This document shows positions 1 through 8,132 of a DNA stretch of 64,000 nt, piece after piece (positions within the stretch are counted from its first letter, which is position 1; each line of letters opens with the position of its first letter). This stretch comes from UBA12191 sp009937185. GTDB lineage: Bacteria > Planctomycetota > UBA8108 > UBA1146. The notes beneath the pieces were generated by a model. The model was given only the letters and a program-made list of their open reading frames with translations. It did no database searches and had not been told where the DNA came from. A program made the translations under genes and the position numbers. The stretch lies in contig CALJGL010000023.1 of the NCBI GenBank assembly GCA_938075155.1, forward strand, positions 50,486 through 114,485, written 5' to 3'.

Positions 1-1
1 A

Positions 2-490
2 GTGAGCCCTCAGTTGGAGGTACTCCACTTCGGATCGGTCTCGGGACATAAGTATAAGCGTGCTGTTGAAAATTCAGAACATCGAATTTCATCATGTGGG
101 CTTTCATGGCGATGGAAGGGAGTGGTTACCCAAGGAGGACTTCGGAGGTGGTTAGGCTCAAGTCACCTTTTGATTCAGTCTTCTCTCCACGAGGGAGGAG
201 CCAACATTGTTGGAGAAGCCGTCATGGGGAGGATCCCGATCATCGCCAGTCGTATACCTGGCAATACGGGACTCTTGGGAATGAAACATCCCGGTTTATT
301 TAGTGTGGGATCTGCGACAGGATTGGCTCGACGCCTTAAAGAATTTATCTCCGACGAGGCATATCGTCAGGAATTGAAAGCCGCTTCCGAGCGACTCTCT
401 TCGAATCATGACTTGGAGAAAGAGCGAATCGCTTGGGCTGATTTGATTGAGAATATTGGGAGGTGTGGGAGACCATCCACCACAAGTTAA
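2..490 (+). CDS. senB: SenB-like selenosugar synthase, C-terminal part (5' truncated)
   Basis: The frame is open to the window edge, so only the last ~160 residues of a larger glycosyltransferase are present. The segment HEGGANIVGEAVMGRIPIIA followed by SRIPGNTGLLG matches the nucleotide-sugar binding region of GT4-type enzymes and is closest to the TIGR04348 family. That family is now known as SenB, which makes a selenosugar from a UDP-sugar and selenophosphate in selenoneine biosynthesis. The family assignment comes from remembered motif similarity. An ordinary GT4 glycosyltransferase is the alternative. The usual partner SenA would lie upstream, outside the window. The gene is convergent with the sulfatase, 35 bp away, and I see no clear terminator between them. 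Confidence 0.66.
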   Translation: MSPQLEVLHFGSVSGHKYKRAVENSEHRISSCGLSWRWKGVVTQGGLRRWLGSSHLLIQSSLHEGGANIVGEAVMGRIPIIASRIPGNTGLLGMKHPGLFSVGSATGLARRLKEFISDEAYRQELKAASERLSSNHDLEKERIAWADLIENIGRCGRPSTTS

Positions 491-525
491 TAGACTTCCG
501 TCATTATTGAATTAGAAGAGTGGAA

Positions 526-1983
526 TCAAGGTAACTTCCGTTCCTCTTCTCTTCCTAGAAGGTCGATTTCGTGCTTCTGCCTTTGGTATCGACGCCAGAT
601 GTCTCCCGTTTCCCAACGTGGGGGAGTCAACTCTAACTCCCAATCTTTAAGAAGACCCATAAGTTGCTCCACCCGCTCGGGTTCTTCCATAGCACGATTG
701 GTGGTTTCACCGGGATCAAGAGAGAGTTGGACGAGTATCGGTTTCTTGTAACCAGAGTTCTCTTTCTCGATACGTATGAGCTTCCAATCCCCCTGTCGAA
801 CTGCTGCTGCGACTGTACGTCTCCAATATAGAGTTTCACGTGAGATCACATGAGTGCTGTCTTCGAGGAGAGGAAGAAGATTGAGACCGTCTAGCTCAGG
901 GGATGGGGTATGAGTCTTAGAGCCTGCAACAGCAAGAAATGTGGGAGTGAGATCCAGACTGGATATTAGGGAAGAATTCTCTCCGGAATCGAATCGATCT
1001 GGCCAATGGAAGATAAACGGAACTCTATGGCCCCCTTCCCATTTACTTCCTTTCATTCCTCGCCATGTCCCATTGTCAGAAGCATTGTTTGTGGCTCCTC
1101 CATTGTCGGAGAGGAAGACGATCAAAGTATCTTTTTCGATTTGTTTTCGTGAAAGAGCGGATCGAATCTTTCCGACACCTTCGTCCAGTGCCGCGACCAT
1201 GGCTGCATACTTTCGGCGTTTAGGGTTTTTTATCGATGTGTATTTTTCGAGCAGGTCAGGGCGGGCGTGCATGGGGGTATGGGGAGCGGTGTAAGAAAGC
1301 ATCAGGAACAAAGGTTTGTCGGTTGTGCTTTTTTGGATCAGTCGGACTCCTTCATCCGTGATCCAATCGGTGAAATATGAAAAAGATGATTCTGGTACAT
1401 GCTCACCATCTCGTTCGAGAAGTCTCGATTTGGAGAGAGGTTTTTCGAGAACAGGGAAATATGATCGGGAGCCCCCGAGGATTCCTGAAAAATGATCAAA
1501 GCCTAAGGATCGAGGATGGTTATGAGTTTGAGCACCGAGGTGCCATTTACCCACGAGTGCTGTTTGGTAACCCACGCTTTTCAAGCGTGAGGCCAGTGTG
1601 GATGTCCCCGCGAGTAGACCCGTTCCAGCTCCTCCCAAATTACATTCAAAGCCCTGGGTTTGAGGATATCTGCCCGTCAATAAACCCGCACGGGAAGGAG
1701 CACAAACGGAGGCGACCACATGGGCATCGGTACAAACAATCCCTTCAAGTGCAATGCGGTCGAGCTGGGGAGTTGAGATATCGGAGACTCCCGTGAATCC
1801 CAAATCGGAATAGCCCAGGTCATCGGCGACGATAAGAATGATGTGGGGTGGGCTCTTCGGACTGATCTCAGCGGAACGCTGAAGGGGCCCAGAACACCCG
1901 ATGGCCCCGAGAAAAACCCAAAAAAATGCAGAGAGAACCAAAAATAAATTCGTGGCAGGGGGAGATCCCGAATTGAAGGCCAT
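526..1983 (-). CDS. Secreted sulfatase (type I, formylglycine-dependent), probable lipoprotein
   Basis: A 485-residue arylsulfatase-family hydrolase for sulfate esters, probably polysaccharide or glycan sulfates. The N-terminal hydrophobic stretch (residues 12-29) ends at Cys30 in a lipobox-like context (GAIGC), suggesting a lipoprotein. VADDLG near residue 52 holds the metal-binding aspartates. C94-A-P-S-R is the C-x-P-x-R sulfatase signature whose Cys becomes formylglycine. The frame stays open upstream to 2103, but I chose the ATG at 1983 because GAGAGG lies just upstream and the signal peptide then sits at the N-terminus. Transcription appears to start ~245 bp upstream and to pass a small ORF and an intrinsic terminator. 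The substrate cannot be deduced. Confidence 0.9.
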   Translation of the reverse strand: MAFNSGSPPATNLFLVLSAFFWVFLGAIGCSGPLQRSAEISPKSPPHIILIVADDLGYSDLGFTGVSDISTPQLDRIALEGIVCTDAHVVASVCAPSRAGLLTGRYPQTQGFECNLGGAGTGLLAGTSTLASRLKSVGYQTALVGKWHLGAQTHNHPRSLGFDHFSGILGGSRSYFPVLEKPLSKSRLLERDGEHVPESSFSYFTDWITDEGVRLIQKSTTDKPLFLMLSYTAPHTPMHARPDLLEKYTSIKNPKRRKYAAMVAALDEGVGKIRSALSRKQIEKDTLIVFLSDNGGATNNASDNGTWRGMKGSKWEGGHRVPFIFHWPDRFDSGENSSLISSLDLTPTFLAVAGSKTHTPSPELDGLNLLPLLEDSTHVISRETLYWRRTVAAAVRQGDWKLIRIEKENSGYKKPILVQLSLDPGETTNRAMEEPERVEQLMGLLKDWELELTPPRWETGDIWRRYQRQKHEIDLLGREEERKLP

Positions 1984-2125
1984 GATGAATCCTCTCAAAT
2001 GTAGGTCGAGGCGGGTATTTGACCAGATCAGCATCTCACTTCTGTCGGTGAGATCCATACCCCAGATCAGCATAATTCGGTTCAATACCACTGTAGGGGT
2101 CATTTTGAATAGAATTGAGTGGGAA

Positions 2126-2197
2126 TTAAAAAAGGCGCACGGTGGGTTTAGAACCGTGCGCCGGAAGATAGAGATGAAGACTAAATAAGGTGGTCAT
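2126..2197 (-). CDS. Putative 23-residue leader peptide upstream of the sulfatase gene
   Basis: This short frame begins with ATG, five bases after a strong GAGGAG ribosome site. It encodes MTTLFSLHLYLPAHGSKPTV followed by RLF and a TAA that lies inside the T-run of an intrinsic terminator. The last ten codons form the terminator stem and loop, so a ribosome translating it would occupy the hairpin. It sits ~30 bp downstream of a good promoter and ~140 bp upstream of the sulfatase start. This is the layout of a leader peptide or attenuator. Expression is unproven and chance is possible for so short a frame. Confidence 0.4.
   Translation of the reverse strand: MTTLFSLHLYLPAHGSKPTVRLF
2128..2162 (-). 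terminator. Intrinsic terminator in the sulfatase leader
   Basis: On the minus strand a 10-bp perfect stem, GGCGCACGGT paired with ACCGTGCGCC around a 9-nt loop, is followed directly by six T. It lies between the promoter at 2235-2263 and the sulfatase, so it would stop most transcripts before the gene unless it is antiterminated. Confidence 0.75.
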
Positions 2198-2234
2198 GCA
2201 CTCTCCTCAAGGAATAAATCCCGACCACAAACGC

Positions 2235-2263
2235 ATTCTATGAGTTAACAATATGGTTAACAA
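2235..2263 (-). promoter_or_regulatory. Sigma-70-type promoter for the sulfatase leader
   Basis: On the minus strand TTGTTA (-35, 2263-2258), a 17-bp spacer and TAGAAT (-10, 2240-2235) lie in an AT-rich divergent intergenic region. The spacer contains GTTAAC. Transcription would start near 2228, ~30 nt before the leader ORF. The element overlaps a 22-bp motif (2240-2261) that recurs imperfectly at 31752-31773. Confidence 0.5.
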
Positions 2264-2397
2264 ATGGAATATTTGAAAACTCTCAGAGGATGCCTGATCG
2301 TTCCTGATTGACATGGAAGTCCAATTTTGTCCCACTGTTGTTCAGGGGCGGGGGGGATCCGCACCCGAATGTTTGAAACGAATGACAGGGGGATCAA

Positions 2398-3708
2398 GTG
2401 TCACAAGTGACCAACGAGGCTCAACGTTCTCGTCTCTTCTGGGCCAGTTGCATGGCTCTCATTTCTACCTCTATCGCATTTGGAGTGATCACCGCTTCGA
2501 TAACCGATTTTGGGAAGGTGTACAATCTCAGCGAGACGGAGAAAGGCTTTATCGGGGGGGCTGCTCTCGGAGGCTTTGCCTTTTCCATCATCGCACTCGG
2601 TGTGGTGATCGAAAAGATAGGCATCGCCATTTCTCTCAAGATGGCATTCATGTGCCATGTCTTTGGTGCGTTGTTGATGATGTTTGCCGAGGGATTTTCA
2701 CAGTTGATGGCAGGTGCATCCATTATTGCACTCGGAAACGGATGCGTTGAAGCGGGTTGTAATCCACTCGTCGCAACACTGTTTCCCAACAATAAGACGG
2801 TGAGGCTTAACCAGTTTCATGTCTTTTGGCCTGTGGGAATCATCATTGGTACTCTCTTTGGGTACTTCCTGACAGAAGCGGCTGCCACTCTTCCCGCTGG
2901 TGAGGTTTGGTCCTTCATGGGATTGAGCTTGCTGCAAGCGAAGTTGTCCTTGGTTCTTTTGCCCACCGTTGTCTACGGGTTCATGTTCATGGGACAAGAG
3001 ATCCCTCAGACTGAACGGGTGCAGTCAAATATTCCTGCTGCAGAAGTTACAAAGGCGGCGCAGTCACCTTTGTTCTTGACGATGCTCTTCTGCATGGGAT
3101 TGACGGCAACATTAGAACTTGCACCGGGTCGCTGGATTGAGGCATTGATGGGTCCCGCTTTTGTGGCGGCAGGCTTCAAGAATAACGCTGCTCTTCTGGT
3201 GCTGGTTTATGGAATGGCTTTGATGGCTGTTCTTCGCTACAGCGCAGGTAGTTTTGTGAAAAAGTTTTCTCCCACAGGGCTGCTCATGGGATCTGCAATC
3301 CTGGGCGGTGTGGGTCTCTTTGCCATGACTTACGCTTCCAGTATGCAGTCGATCTTCCTGACGGCGACGATCTTCTATGTCGGAGTTTGCTTCTTCTGGC
3401 CGACGATGATCGGATTCGTCGCAGAGAGAATTCCCAATAGTGGTGCTTTAGGCCTTTGCCTTATGGGTGGAATCGGAATGCTCGTTGTGGGCTACGTGAC
3501 TGTCCCAGGCGTGGGAATGATCCAAGACTACTACAAAGAGGCAGCACTTCTTGCAGGAGAAGGTGAGTCCGCAGCGATCGCCTATGCGGGCAAGATGGCT
3601 TTCCGCTGGGTTGCTGCGTTGGCCATTCCTCTCGTTCTGATTTTCAATCAGTTGAACAACAGGTTTGGTAAGGTTTCGAACGGTGAAAACGTGGCTGTCT
3701 CCGCTTAA
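2398..3708 (+). CDS. Major facilitator superfamily transporter
   Basis: A 436-residue, very hydrophobic inner-membrane protein with about 12 predicted membrane helices in two halves, separated by a polar stretch near residues 200-220. The general look is that of sugar/fucose-type or uncharacterised MFS carriers, but no substrate signature is recognisable. Translation starts at GTG, with a purine-rich GGGGG site six bases upstream. It is divergent from the sulfatase across ~400 bp and convergent with the next gene, from which a bidirectional terminator separates it. A link to the neighbouring sulfatase (uptake of desulfated sugar) is possible but only suggested by proximity. Confidence 0.82.
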   Translation: MSQVTNEAQRSRLFWASCMALISTSIAFGVITASITDFGKVYNLSETEKGFIGGAALGGFAFSIIALGVVIEKIGIAISLKMAFMCHVFGALLMMFAEGFSQLMAGASIIALGNGCVEAGCNPLVATLFPNNKTVRLNQFHVFWPVGIIIGTLFGYFLTEAAATLPAGEVWSFMGLSLLQAKLSLVLLPTVVYGFMFMGQEIPQTERVQSNIPAAEVTKAAQSPLFLTMLFCMGLTATLELAPGRWIEALMGPAFVAAGFKNNAALLVLVYGMALMAVLRYSAGSFVKKFSPTGLLMGSAILGGVGLFAMTYASSMQSIFLTATIFYVGVCFFWPTMIGFVAERIPNSGALGLCLMGGIGMLVVGYVTVPGVGMIQDYYKEAALLAGEGESAAIAYAGKMAFRWVAALAIPLVLIFNQLNNRFGKVSNGENVAVSA

Positions 3709-3731
3709 TCAGGAGAAGTCGTCTTACAAAA

Positions 3732-3770
3732 AAGTCCCGGATGTCTCTCGACATCCGGGACTTTTTTTTT
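3732..3770. terminator. Bidirectional intrinsic terminator between convergent genes
   Basis: A 13-bp perfect stem (AAGTCCCGGATGT with ACATCCGGGACTT, 6-nt loop) is followed by a run of T on the plus strand and preceded by six A. It can therefore terminate both the MFS gene and the convergent dockerin gene. Confidence 0.92.
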
Positions 3771-3779
3771 ATGACTTCA

Positions 3780-6167
3780 TCAGGGACATGCATTGAACGA
3801 GTCGCACCCTGGGGCCGCTCCCGGTGAGACAGGACCACAAGTGGGGAAAGGACCGACGGGTGTTGCGCCGCTATCAAAGAGGTAGACCAGAAGATAGACC
3901 ACGTCAGAGATGTCCACTTGCGAGTCACCATTCACCTCATAGGCAGCAACACAGTTTGTACTGGCACCGGCAAAGAGGTACTGGAGACTTTGCACAGCAT
4001 CACTGATGTCGTGACTTCCGTCAGCATTTGTGTCCCCGGCAACGTAGTTGACAACACCGCTGCATTCGTCGGGGATACCGTCGTTATTCGCGTCAACACT
4101 AGAACCCGAACTGATGTCGCAGGAGTCCAGAACGCCGTTGCTGTTACAGTCGTTCGCACTCATCAATTCGCAGCCGTCATGGATGCCATTGTTGTCACAG
4201 TCAGGAATTCCCGCACCTGCAATAGCCACGTCCATACCCCAGACGTTGAGAAGACCCTCATCGCCTCCTGCGGTGTCTGTAATCGTTAATGTCCAGTCGC
4301 CAAGGGCGTTAGCTCCATCAAAGGCCGACAATGGGGCAGCAGGGCTCGAAGTATTCGTTCCAGTCTCGTCGTCATAGGTCGTGTTGATGTCATCTGCAGA
4401 GCCACCGGCACCTGCGTGAAGGAAGATGGAGGTTCCCCCGGGATCTGCGATGGTGATGTCAAGGTCTCCGATAAACGTGTGTGTCAATTCCACGAGAACA
4501 TTCACATCATCGATGGTGCCAATTTGGTCGACATTGAGGATGCGAACGACAGCAGGCAGGTTGTCAGCGATGGGAGCGGGAGGAGAGACATTATCAACAT
4601 AGGTGAATATTCCCGCTGCTTCACAGATGTCGAGAACGCCGTTGGTGTCACAATCGAGAGCCGGATTTGATGATATCTCACAGCCGTCGATCACATCGTT
4701 TTGATTACAGTCCGCTGAAGTTCCTTGTGAAATTTGGCAGCTATCAAGAACTCCATTCAAATCGCAATCGGCTGCTCCAGCGGTGATTTGACAGGAGTCA
4801 GGAATGAAATCGTTATCACAATCACCGGCTCCTGCAATAATTTCACAGGCGTCAGCGATGCCGTCATTATTGCAATCGTCCTGACATTCGTCGAGGAGTC
4901 CATTTCCGTCACAGTCGGATGCTCCAGAGGCAATCTCGTCAGCGTCAGGAATCCCGTTGCCATTGCAGTCTAGATTTCCAGCGGCAGGTGCCACTGCAGG
5001 TACTAAAAGGGAATCCACTGCACCGGGAGTAAACAAGCCGACCGTTAAATTTGCTGGGACAGGAGGAGAGGTTGTTGTGAATCGGAAATTGTAAGTGGTT
5101 CCCCAACGGATGGCATTGGCATTGGTATCTTGAGCAAAGGTAGAAGTGTTCCAGGTGATAGCCCCACCACTGTTAGACGATGACCAATCTGTTCCGTCAT
5201 AAACTTCAGTACTGTGATACTCCACATCGTGAAAGCCGATGGCGCTGGGAACGACGCCTAATAAGGGAACCGAGAAACTGCGTGCGCTTCGTGTCGAGTC
5301 CATATTGTAGAGCGCGTATTCATACTCCCAAAGATTGGCAGATTGCTGAGTGACCTTGTAACCGAGAATCATGAGGCCATCTTCACCGTCAGAAATGTCG
5401 ACGAGCGTGACTCCTGGGTCGACGTCTTGCCAAGCTTGCAAAGCGGGTTGTTGTCTTTGAGTAGTTCCTAGGAAACTGATGGCGTGGTTTGAGGTACTCG
5501 CAGAGATGGACACTTCACGATAACTACAGTTGTTGTGATGATTTCCGGCAGCCGCATCATCGGGAGTCACGTAATGACCCTCTACAAAGTAGCGGGCATT
5601 TGTGTTGAGGGCAGGGGTGAGGTCATTTCCATGCACTCTTAGCCTTCTGTAGGTCAAGTCGGCATTTGAAGGATCCATGATCTGGGGGTAAACGAAAATG
5701 CCGTGAGCGGGGTCGGTGACTTCAGAGCGAGATCCCAGACTACCTTGGCTTCCATTCAAACTAGCGCCGTATGGATCTGAGCAACCTACACCGAGGCGAG
5801 AGCCGGATCCTGAGGAGACGCAGCCACAATTGCAAATGTTACCTTGGAGTGCTGTGAAGCCATGCTTCAGCCAACTCATCCCAATCTGCTCGAAGCGCCC
5901 ATCTTTGAGGCGATACATGTTTTGGCCAATCACCGGGTGTTCATTGGTACTGGAGATCCAGAGCAATTCTTCGGTGCCGATATTGCAAGACGTGGTTCCG
6001 ACTGAGAAGGCGTAGTATCCGCCAGAGTTGCCGTAGCTCTGAGTGCCGACAAGGTCTCCGACGATGACGTCTGCTCCGGTGCCTCCCTGCCCTCCGCCTG
6101 GATCGCATTGTCCGTGCAGGATTGAACCTTGAATCAGAATTGTGACAATCACCAAAGTTCTGAACAT
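3780..6167 (-). CDS. Secreted protein with P-domain and C-terminal dockerin-like domain
   Basis: A 795-residue exoprotein. The ATG at 6167 was chosen over an upstream ATG at 6206 because GGGAG lies seven bases before it and the signal peptide (MFRTLVIVTILIQGSILHGQ) then starts at residue 1. Residues ~20-390 are a beta-rich region I do not recognise. Residues ~400-515 hold repeated DCN-x-NG-x-x-D-x-C-E calcium-binding segments like thrombospondin type-3 repeats. Residues ~520-650 resemble the proprotein-convertase P-domain (TFIGDLDITIADPGGT and GDWTLTITDTAGGDEG). The C-terminus has two D-x-N-x-D dockerin-like loops (DTNADGSHDISDAV and EVNGDSQVDISDVV). No catalytic protease domain is present, so a binding or structural role at the cell surface is likelier than an enzyme. 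Confidence 0.85.
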   Translation of the reverse strand: MFRTLVIVTILIQGSILHGQCDPGGGQGGTGADVIVGDLVGTQSYGNSGGYYAFSVGTTSCNIGTEELLWISSTNEHPVIGQNMYRLKDGRFEQIGMSWLKHGFTALQGNICNCGCVSSGSGSRLGVGCSDPYGASLNGSQGSLGSRSEVTDPAHGIFVYPQIMDPSNADLTYRRLRVHGNDLTPALNTNARYFVEGHYVTPDDAAAGNHHNNCSYREVSISASTSNHAISFLGTTQRQQPALQAWQDVDPGVTLVDISDGEDGLMILGYKVTQQSANLWEYEYALYNMDSTRSARSFSVPLLGVVPSAIGFHDVEYHSTEVYDGTDWSSSNSGGAITWNTSTFAQDTNANAIRWGTTYNFRFTTTSPPVPANLTVGLFTPGAVDSLLVPAVAPAAGNLDCNGNGIPDADEIASGASDCDGNGLLDECQDDCNNDGIADACEIIAGAGDCDNDFIPDSCQITAGAADCDLNGVLDSCQISQGTSADCNQNDVIDGCEISSNPALDCDTNGVLDICEAAGIFTYVDNVSPPAPIADNLPAVVRILNVDQIGTIDDVNVLVELTHTFIGDLDITIADPGGTSIFLHAGAGGSADDINTTYDDETGTNTSSPAAPLSAFDGANALGDWTLTITDTAGGDEGLLNVWGMDVAIAGAGIPDCDNNGIHDGCELMSANDCNSNGVLDSCDISSGSSVDANNDGIPDECSGVVNYVAGDTNADGSHDISDAVQSLQYLFAGASTNCVAAYEVNGDSQVDISDVVYLLVYLFDSGATPVGPFPTCGPVSPGAAPGCDSFNACP

Positions 6168-6430
6168 GAAACTGCTCCCATTCCGCGGGCGAGTTGAGCT
6201 TCCCATTCGTACTGGATAGGAGAACTCTGTATCTCTGAAATTGTAAATCGGTCTATCAGTCCATAATAATTTGCTGAGTTTGATTATATGTTCGTATTCG
6301 AGTTGAAGCGAGACCGAGAATTTCAGGTATCGAATGACTCGCGAATACTATGAAGAGAAGAAGCACAGGGATCGGAGTCACGAATTCTGGATATTGTGAA
6401 GTAGGTTCGGGAGTGGGGGCGTCACTGCCA

Positions 6431-6463
6431 AAAAAAAACCCCGCCACCCGGAGAGGTGACGGG
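6431..6463 (-). terminator. Intrinsic terminator downstream of tRNA-Thr
   Basis: On the minus strand CCCGTCACC pairs with GGTGGCGGG (one G-T wobble, 6-nt loop) and is followed by at least eight T. It lies ~13 bp after the CCA end of the tRNA. Confidence 0.88.
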
Positions 6464-6475
6464 ATTCATATTTTA

Positions 6476-6551
6476 TGGAGCTGGCGACGGGAGTCGAACC
6501 CGTGACCTCAGCTTTACGAAAGCTGTGCTCTACCAACTGAGCTACGCCAGC
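6476..6551 (-). tRNA. tRNA-Thr (anticodon CGT)
   Basis: The minus strand folds into a complete cloverleaf: acceptor GCTGGCG/CGCCAGC, D-stem GCTC/GAGC, anticodon stem CAGCT/AGCTG with loop TTCGTAA (anticodon CGT, reading ACG), and T-arm ACGGG-TTCGACT-CCCGT. The discriminator is T and the CCA end is encoded. Its own terminator follows at once. Confidence 0.97.
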
Positions 6552-6681
6552 GACTCAAGATTTCCACTGAATTGCGACCAGAGGTACGAAGTCCTCAAAG
6601 GTGAGCATATCTGTTTCATGCGAAGGCGGCAACTTCACCGCCACGGTTGTCGTGGATTGATGCCTGAAATCGGCAGTGGAT

Positions 6682-7596
6682 CTACGAAGTCGTGATTTCT
6701 GGGTCAGGAAGTTTGCTGTGGGGATGCTTTTGGTACTCCGCTGTCCGAGCCTCGCTGGTCAGGTGCCTGTATACCTGAGTGGTCGCGAGGTGCTTGTGAC
6801 CGAGGAGCTCTTGAACTTCGCGAAGATTCGCTCCGCTATCCACCAAATGAGTGGCATAAGAATGCCTCAAAGTGTGAGGACTCGTTTTCTGATCTAAGCC
6901 GGCACGCCCGACATATCGATCAAAAATCTTGCGAATGGATCGGTCCGAAATTCGTTCTCCGAAACGATTGAGTAAAACAGGGACAGGGGCCCAGTTTCCA
7001 TTCTCTGGAATCCAGCGGGAGGGAATCGCTTCCCTGTAACTGATCAAAGATCGAATGGCATGTTCACCAATCGGTACGATTCTTTCCTTGCGACCCTTAC
7101 CGAATGCTCGGACGAGGCGAATTTTGCTGTCGATATGGCACCAGTCGAGAGCCACAAGTTCACTCACCCTTAGTCCTGTACTGTAAAGGATTTCAAGGAT
7201 GGCTCTGTCTCGCAATCCTCGATAAGTGTCGGTCTGGGGTTGGTCCAGTAATCGCATCACTTCCTGGATGGTGAGGAAGTGCGGGAGTGACCGCGGGACC
7301 TTTGGCGTATCCAGTTCGAGGAACGCGCAACGGCCTTCGAGTTTGTTTTCTCGTTGGAGAAACCGGAAGTAGCCCCGTACGGAAGCCAATTTACGGGCTA
7401 TCGTAGATCGGGAGTATCCCAGTTCTCCGAAGTGTGCAAGCCAGCGGCGCACCTCTTCGGTGCTTCTGGACACCAATTCCGAGAGATTATTAACTTGAAA
7501 GAACTCCTGAAGTTGCTCGAGATCTTTGCGATAGGCCCGGAGCGTCTCCGAACTTAGATTTCGCTCTGACTCGAGGTGCTGAAGGAATGAATCCAT
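6682..7596 (-). CDS. xerC: Tyrosine recombinase XerC/XerD
   Basis: A 304-residue site-specific recombinase of the length expected for Xer proteins, which resolve chromosome dimers at dif. The N-terminal SAM-like core-binding domain covers residues ~1-85. The catalytic domain shows all active residues: R143 (TGLRVSEL), K167 (GKGRKER), H241 and R244 (HTLRHSYATH), H267 (LLGHKHLATT) and Y276 (TQVYRH). XerC and XerD cannot be separated reliably by eye. The ATG at 7596 was preferred over the TTG just before it. Nothing around it suggests an integrated element, so a housekeeping role is likely. Confidence 0.93.
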   Translation of the reverse strand: MDSFLQHLESERNLSSETLRAYRKDLEQLQEFFQVNNLSELVSRSTEEVRRWLAHFGELGYSRSTIARKLASVRGYFRFLQRENKLEGRCAFLELDTPKVPRSLPHFLTIQEVMRLLDQPQTDTYRGLRDRAILEILYSTGLRVSELVALDWCHIDSKIRLVRAFGKGRKERIVPIGEHAIRSLISYREAIPSRWIPENGNWAPVPVLLNRFGERISDRSIRKIFDRYVGRAGLDQKTSPHTLRHSYATHLVDSGANLREVQELLGHKHLATTQVYRHLTSEARTAEYQKHPHSKLPDPEITTS

Positions 7597-7765
7597 CAAT
7601 TCGCACCATCTTCCCAGCCCGAAGGCGATTCCCTTGGCTAGATCCTATGAAGTCCGGAAAAAAATTTGAAGCCGATCCCCGGCATTTGGGGGACGTGTCG
7701 TGGCTGAGAGCACCTTGTTTTGGAGAATCTAGAGCCGGAACGGTGTGGATAAGTCGTGGAAATGG

Positions 7766-8017
7766 TTAGCGGATCTGACCGTGAATCCGGCAAATCAGTT
7801 CTCTGACGACGGAACGGAAGTGGTCGATAGTGAGCTCTTCTTCGTCCGTTTCGACCGCTTCGTCTAAGGATCTGGGGGCAGGAGAGCCCATTTTGAGAAG
7901 TTCTTCCAATAATCCCGGCATATCTTGACGGTCGTAAAGAATGCAAAACTCCTCTTTTTGGCTGACCACCATGAGAGAACTGTCTTCTGTGGAAAAAGGG
8001 TTCGATTCGGATTCCAT
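7766..8017 (-). CDS. Small acidic hypothetical protein
   Basis: An 83-residue protein that I do not recognise. It has no signal peptide or membrane segment. It is acidic in the middle (VETDEEEL) with an amphipathic C-terminus (DHFRSVVRELICRIHGQ). The ATG at 8017 has AAGGA 11-12 bases upstream, a little far but usable. A longer frame in another register overlaps it, but that frame is Arg/Ser/His-rich and looks like a shadow. The gene lies between xerC and the divergent pabB. Confidence 0.6.
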   Translation of the reverse strand: MESESNPFSTEDSSLMVVSQKEEFCILYDRQDMPGLLEELLKMGSPAPRSLDEAVETDEEELTIDHFRSVVRELICRIHGQIR

Positions 8018-8081
8018 GATTATTATCGTCCTTCAGTAAAGAAATTGCCGTTCTCGGGTGTTCTATTGGTACATCGTCCAT

Positions 8082-8108
8082 GCCTCCGCCTAACTGGAGG
8101 CTTTTTTT
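8082..8108 (+). terminator. Terminator-like hairpin in the pabB leader
   Basis: GCCTCC, an 8-nt loop, GGAGGC and seven T form a canonical intrinsic terminator on the plus strand, ending 24 bp before the pabB start. No plus-strand gene precedes it in this ~115-bp divergent spacer. It would therefore act on pabB transcripts as an attenuator or end a short RNA. A 6-bp stem is at the weak end. Confidence 0.55.
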
Positions 8109-8132
8109 GACAGGTTTTCGGAAGGTCTCTGA

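Noticed and set aside
6682..7596. Tyrosine recombinase beside a tRNA as an integrated mobile element
   Set aside because: The recombinase is a standard full-length Xer protein, the flanking genes are housekeeping, and I found no direct repeat of the tRNA 3' end.
7638..8081. Minus-strand frame of 147 codons overlapping the small acidic gene
   Set aside because: Arg/Ser/His-rich shadow composition; the 83-residue frame is the more natural protein.
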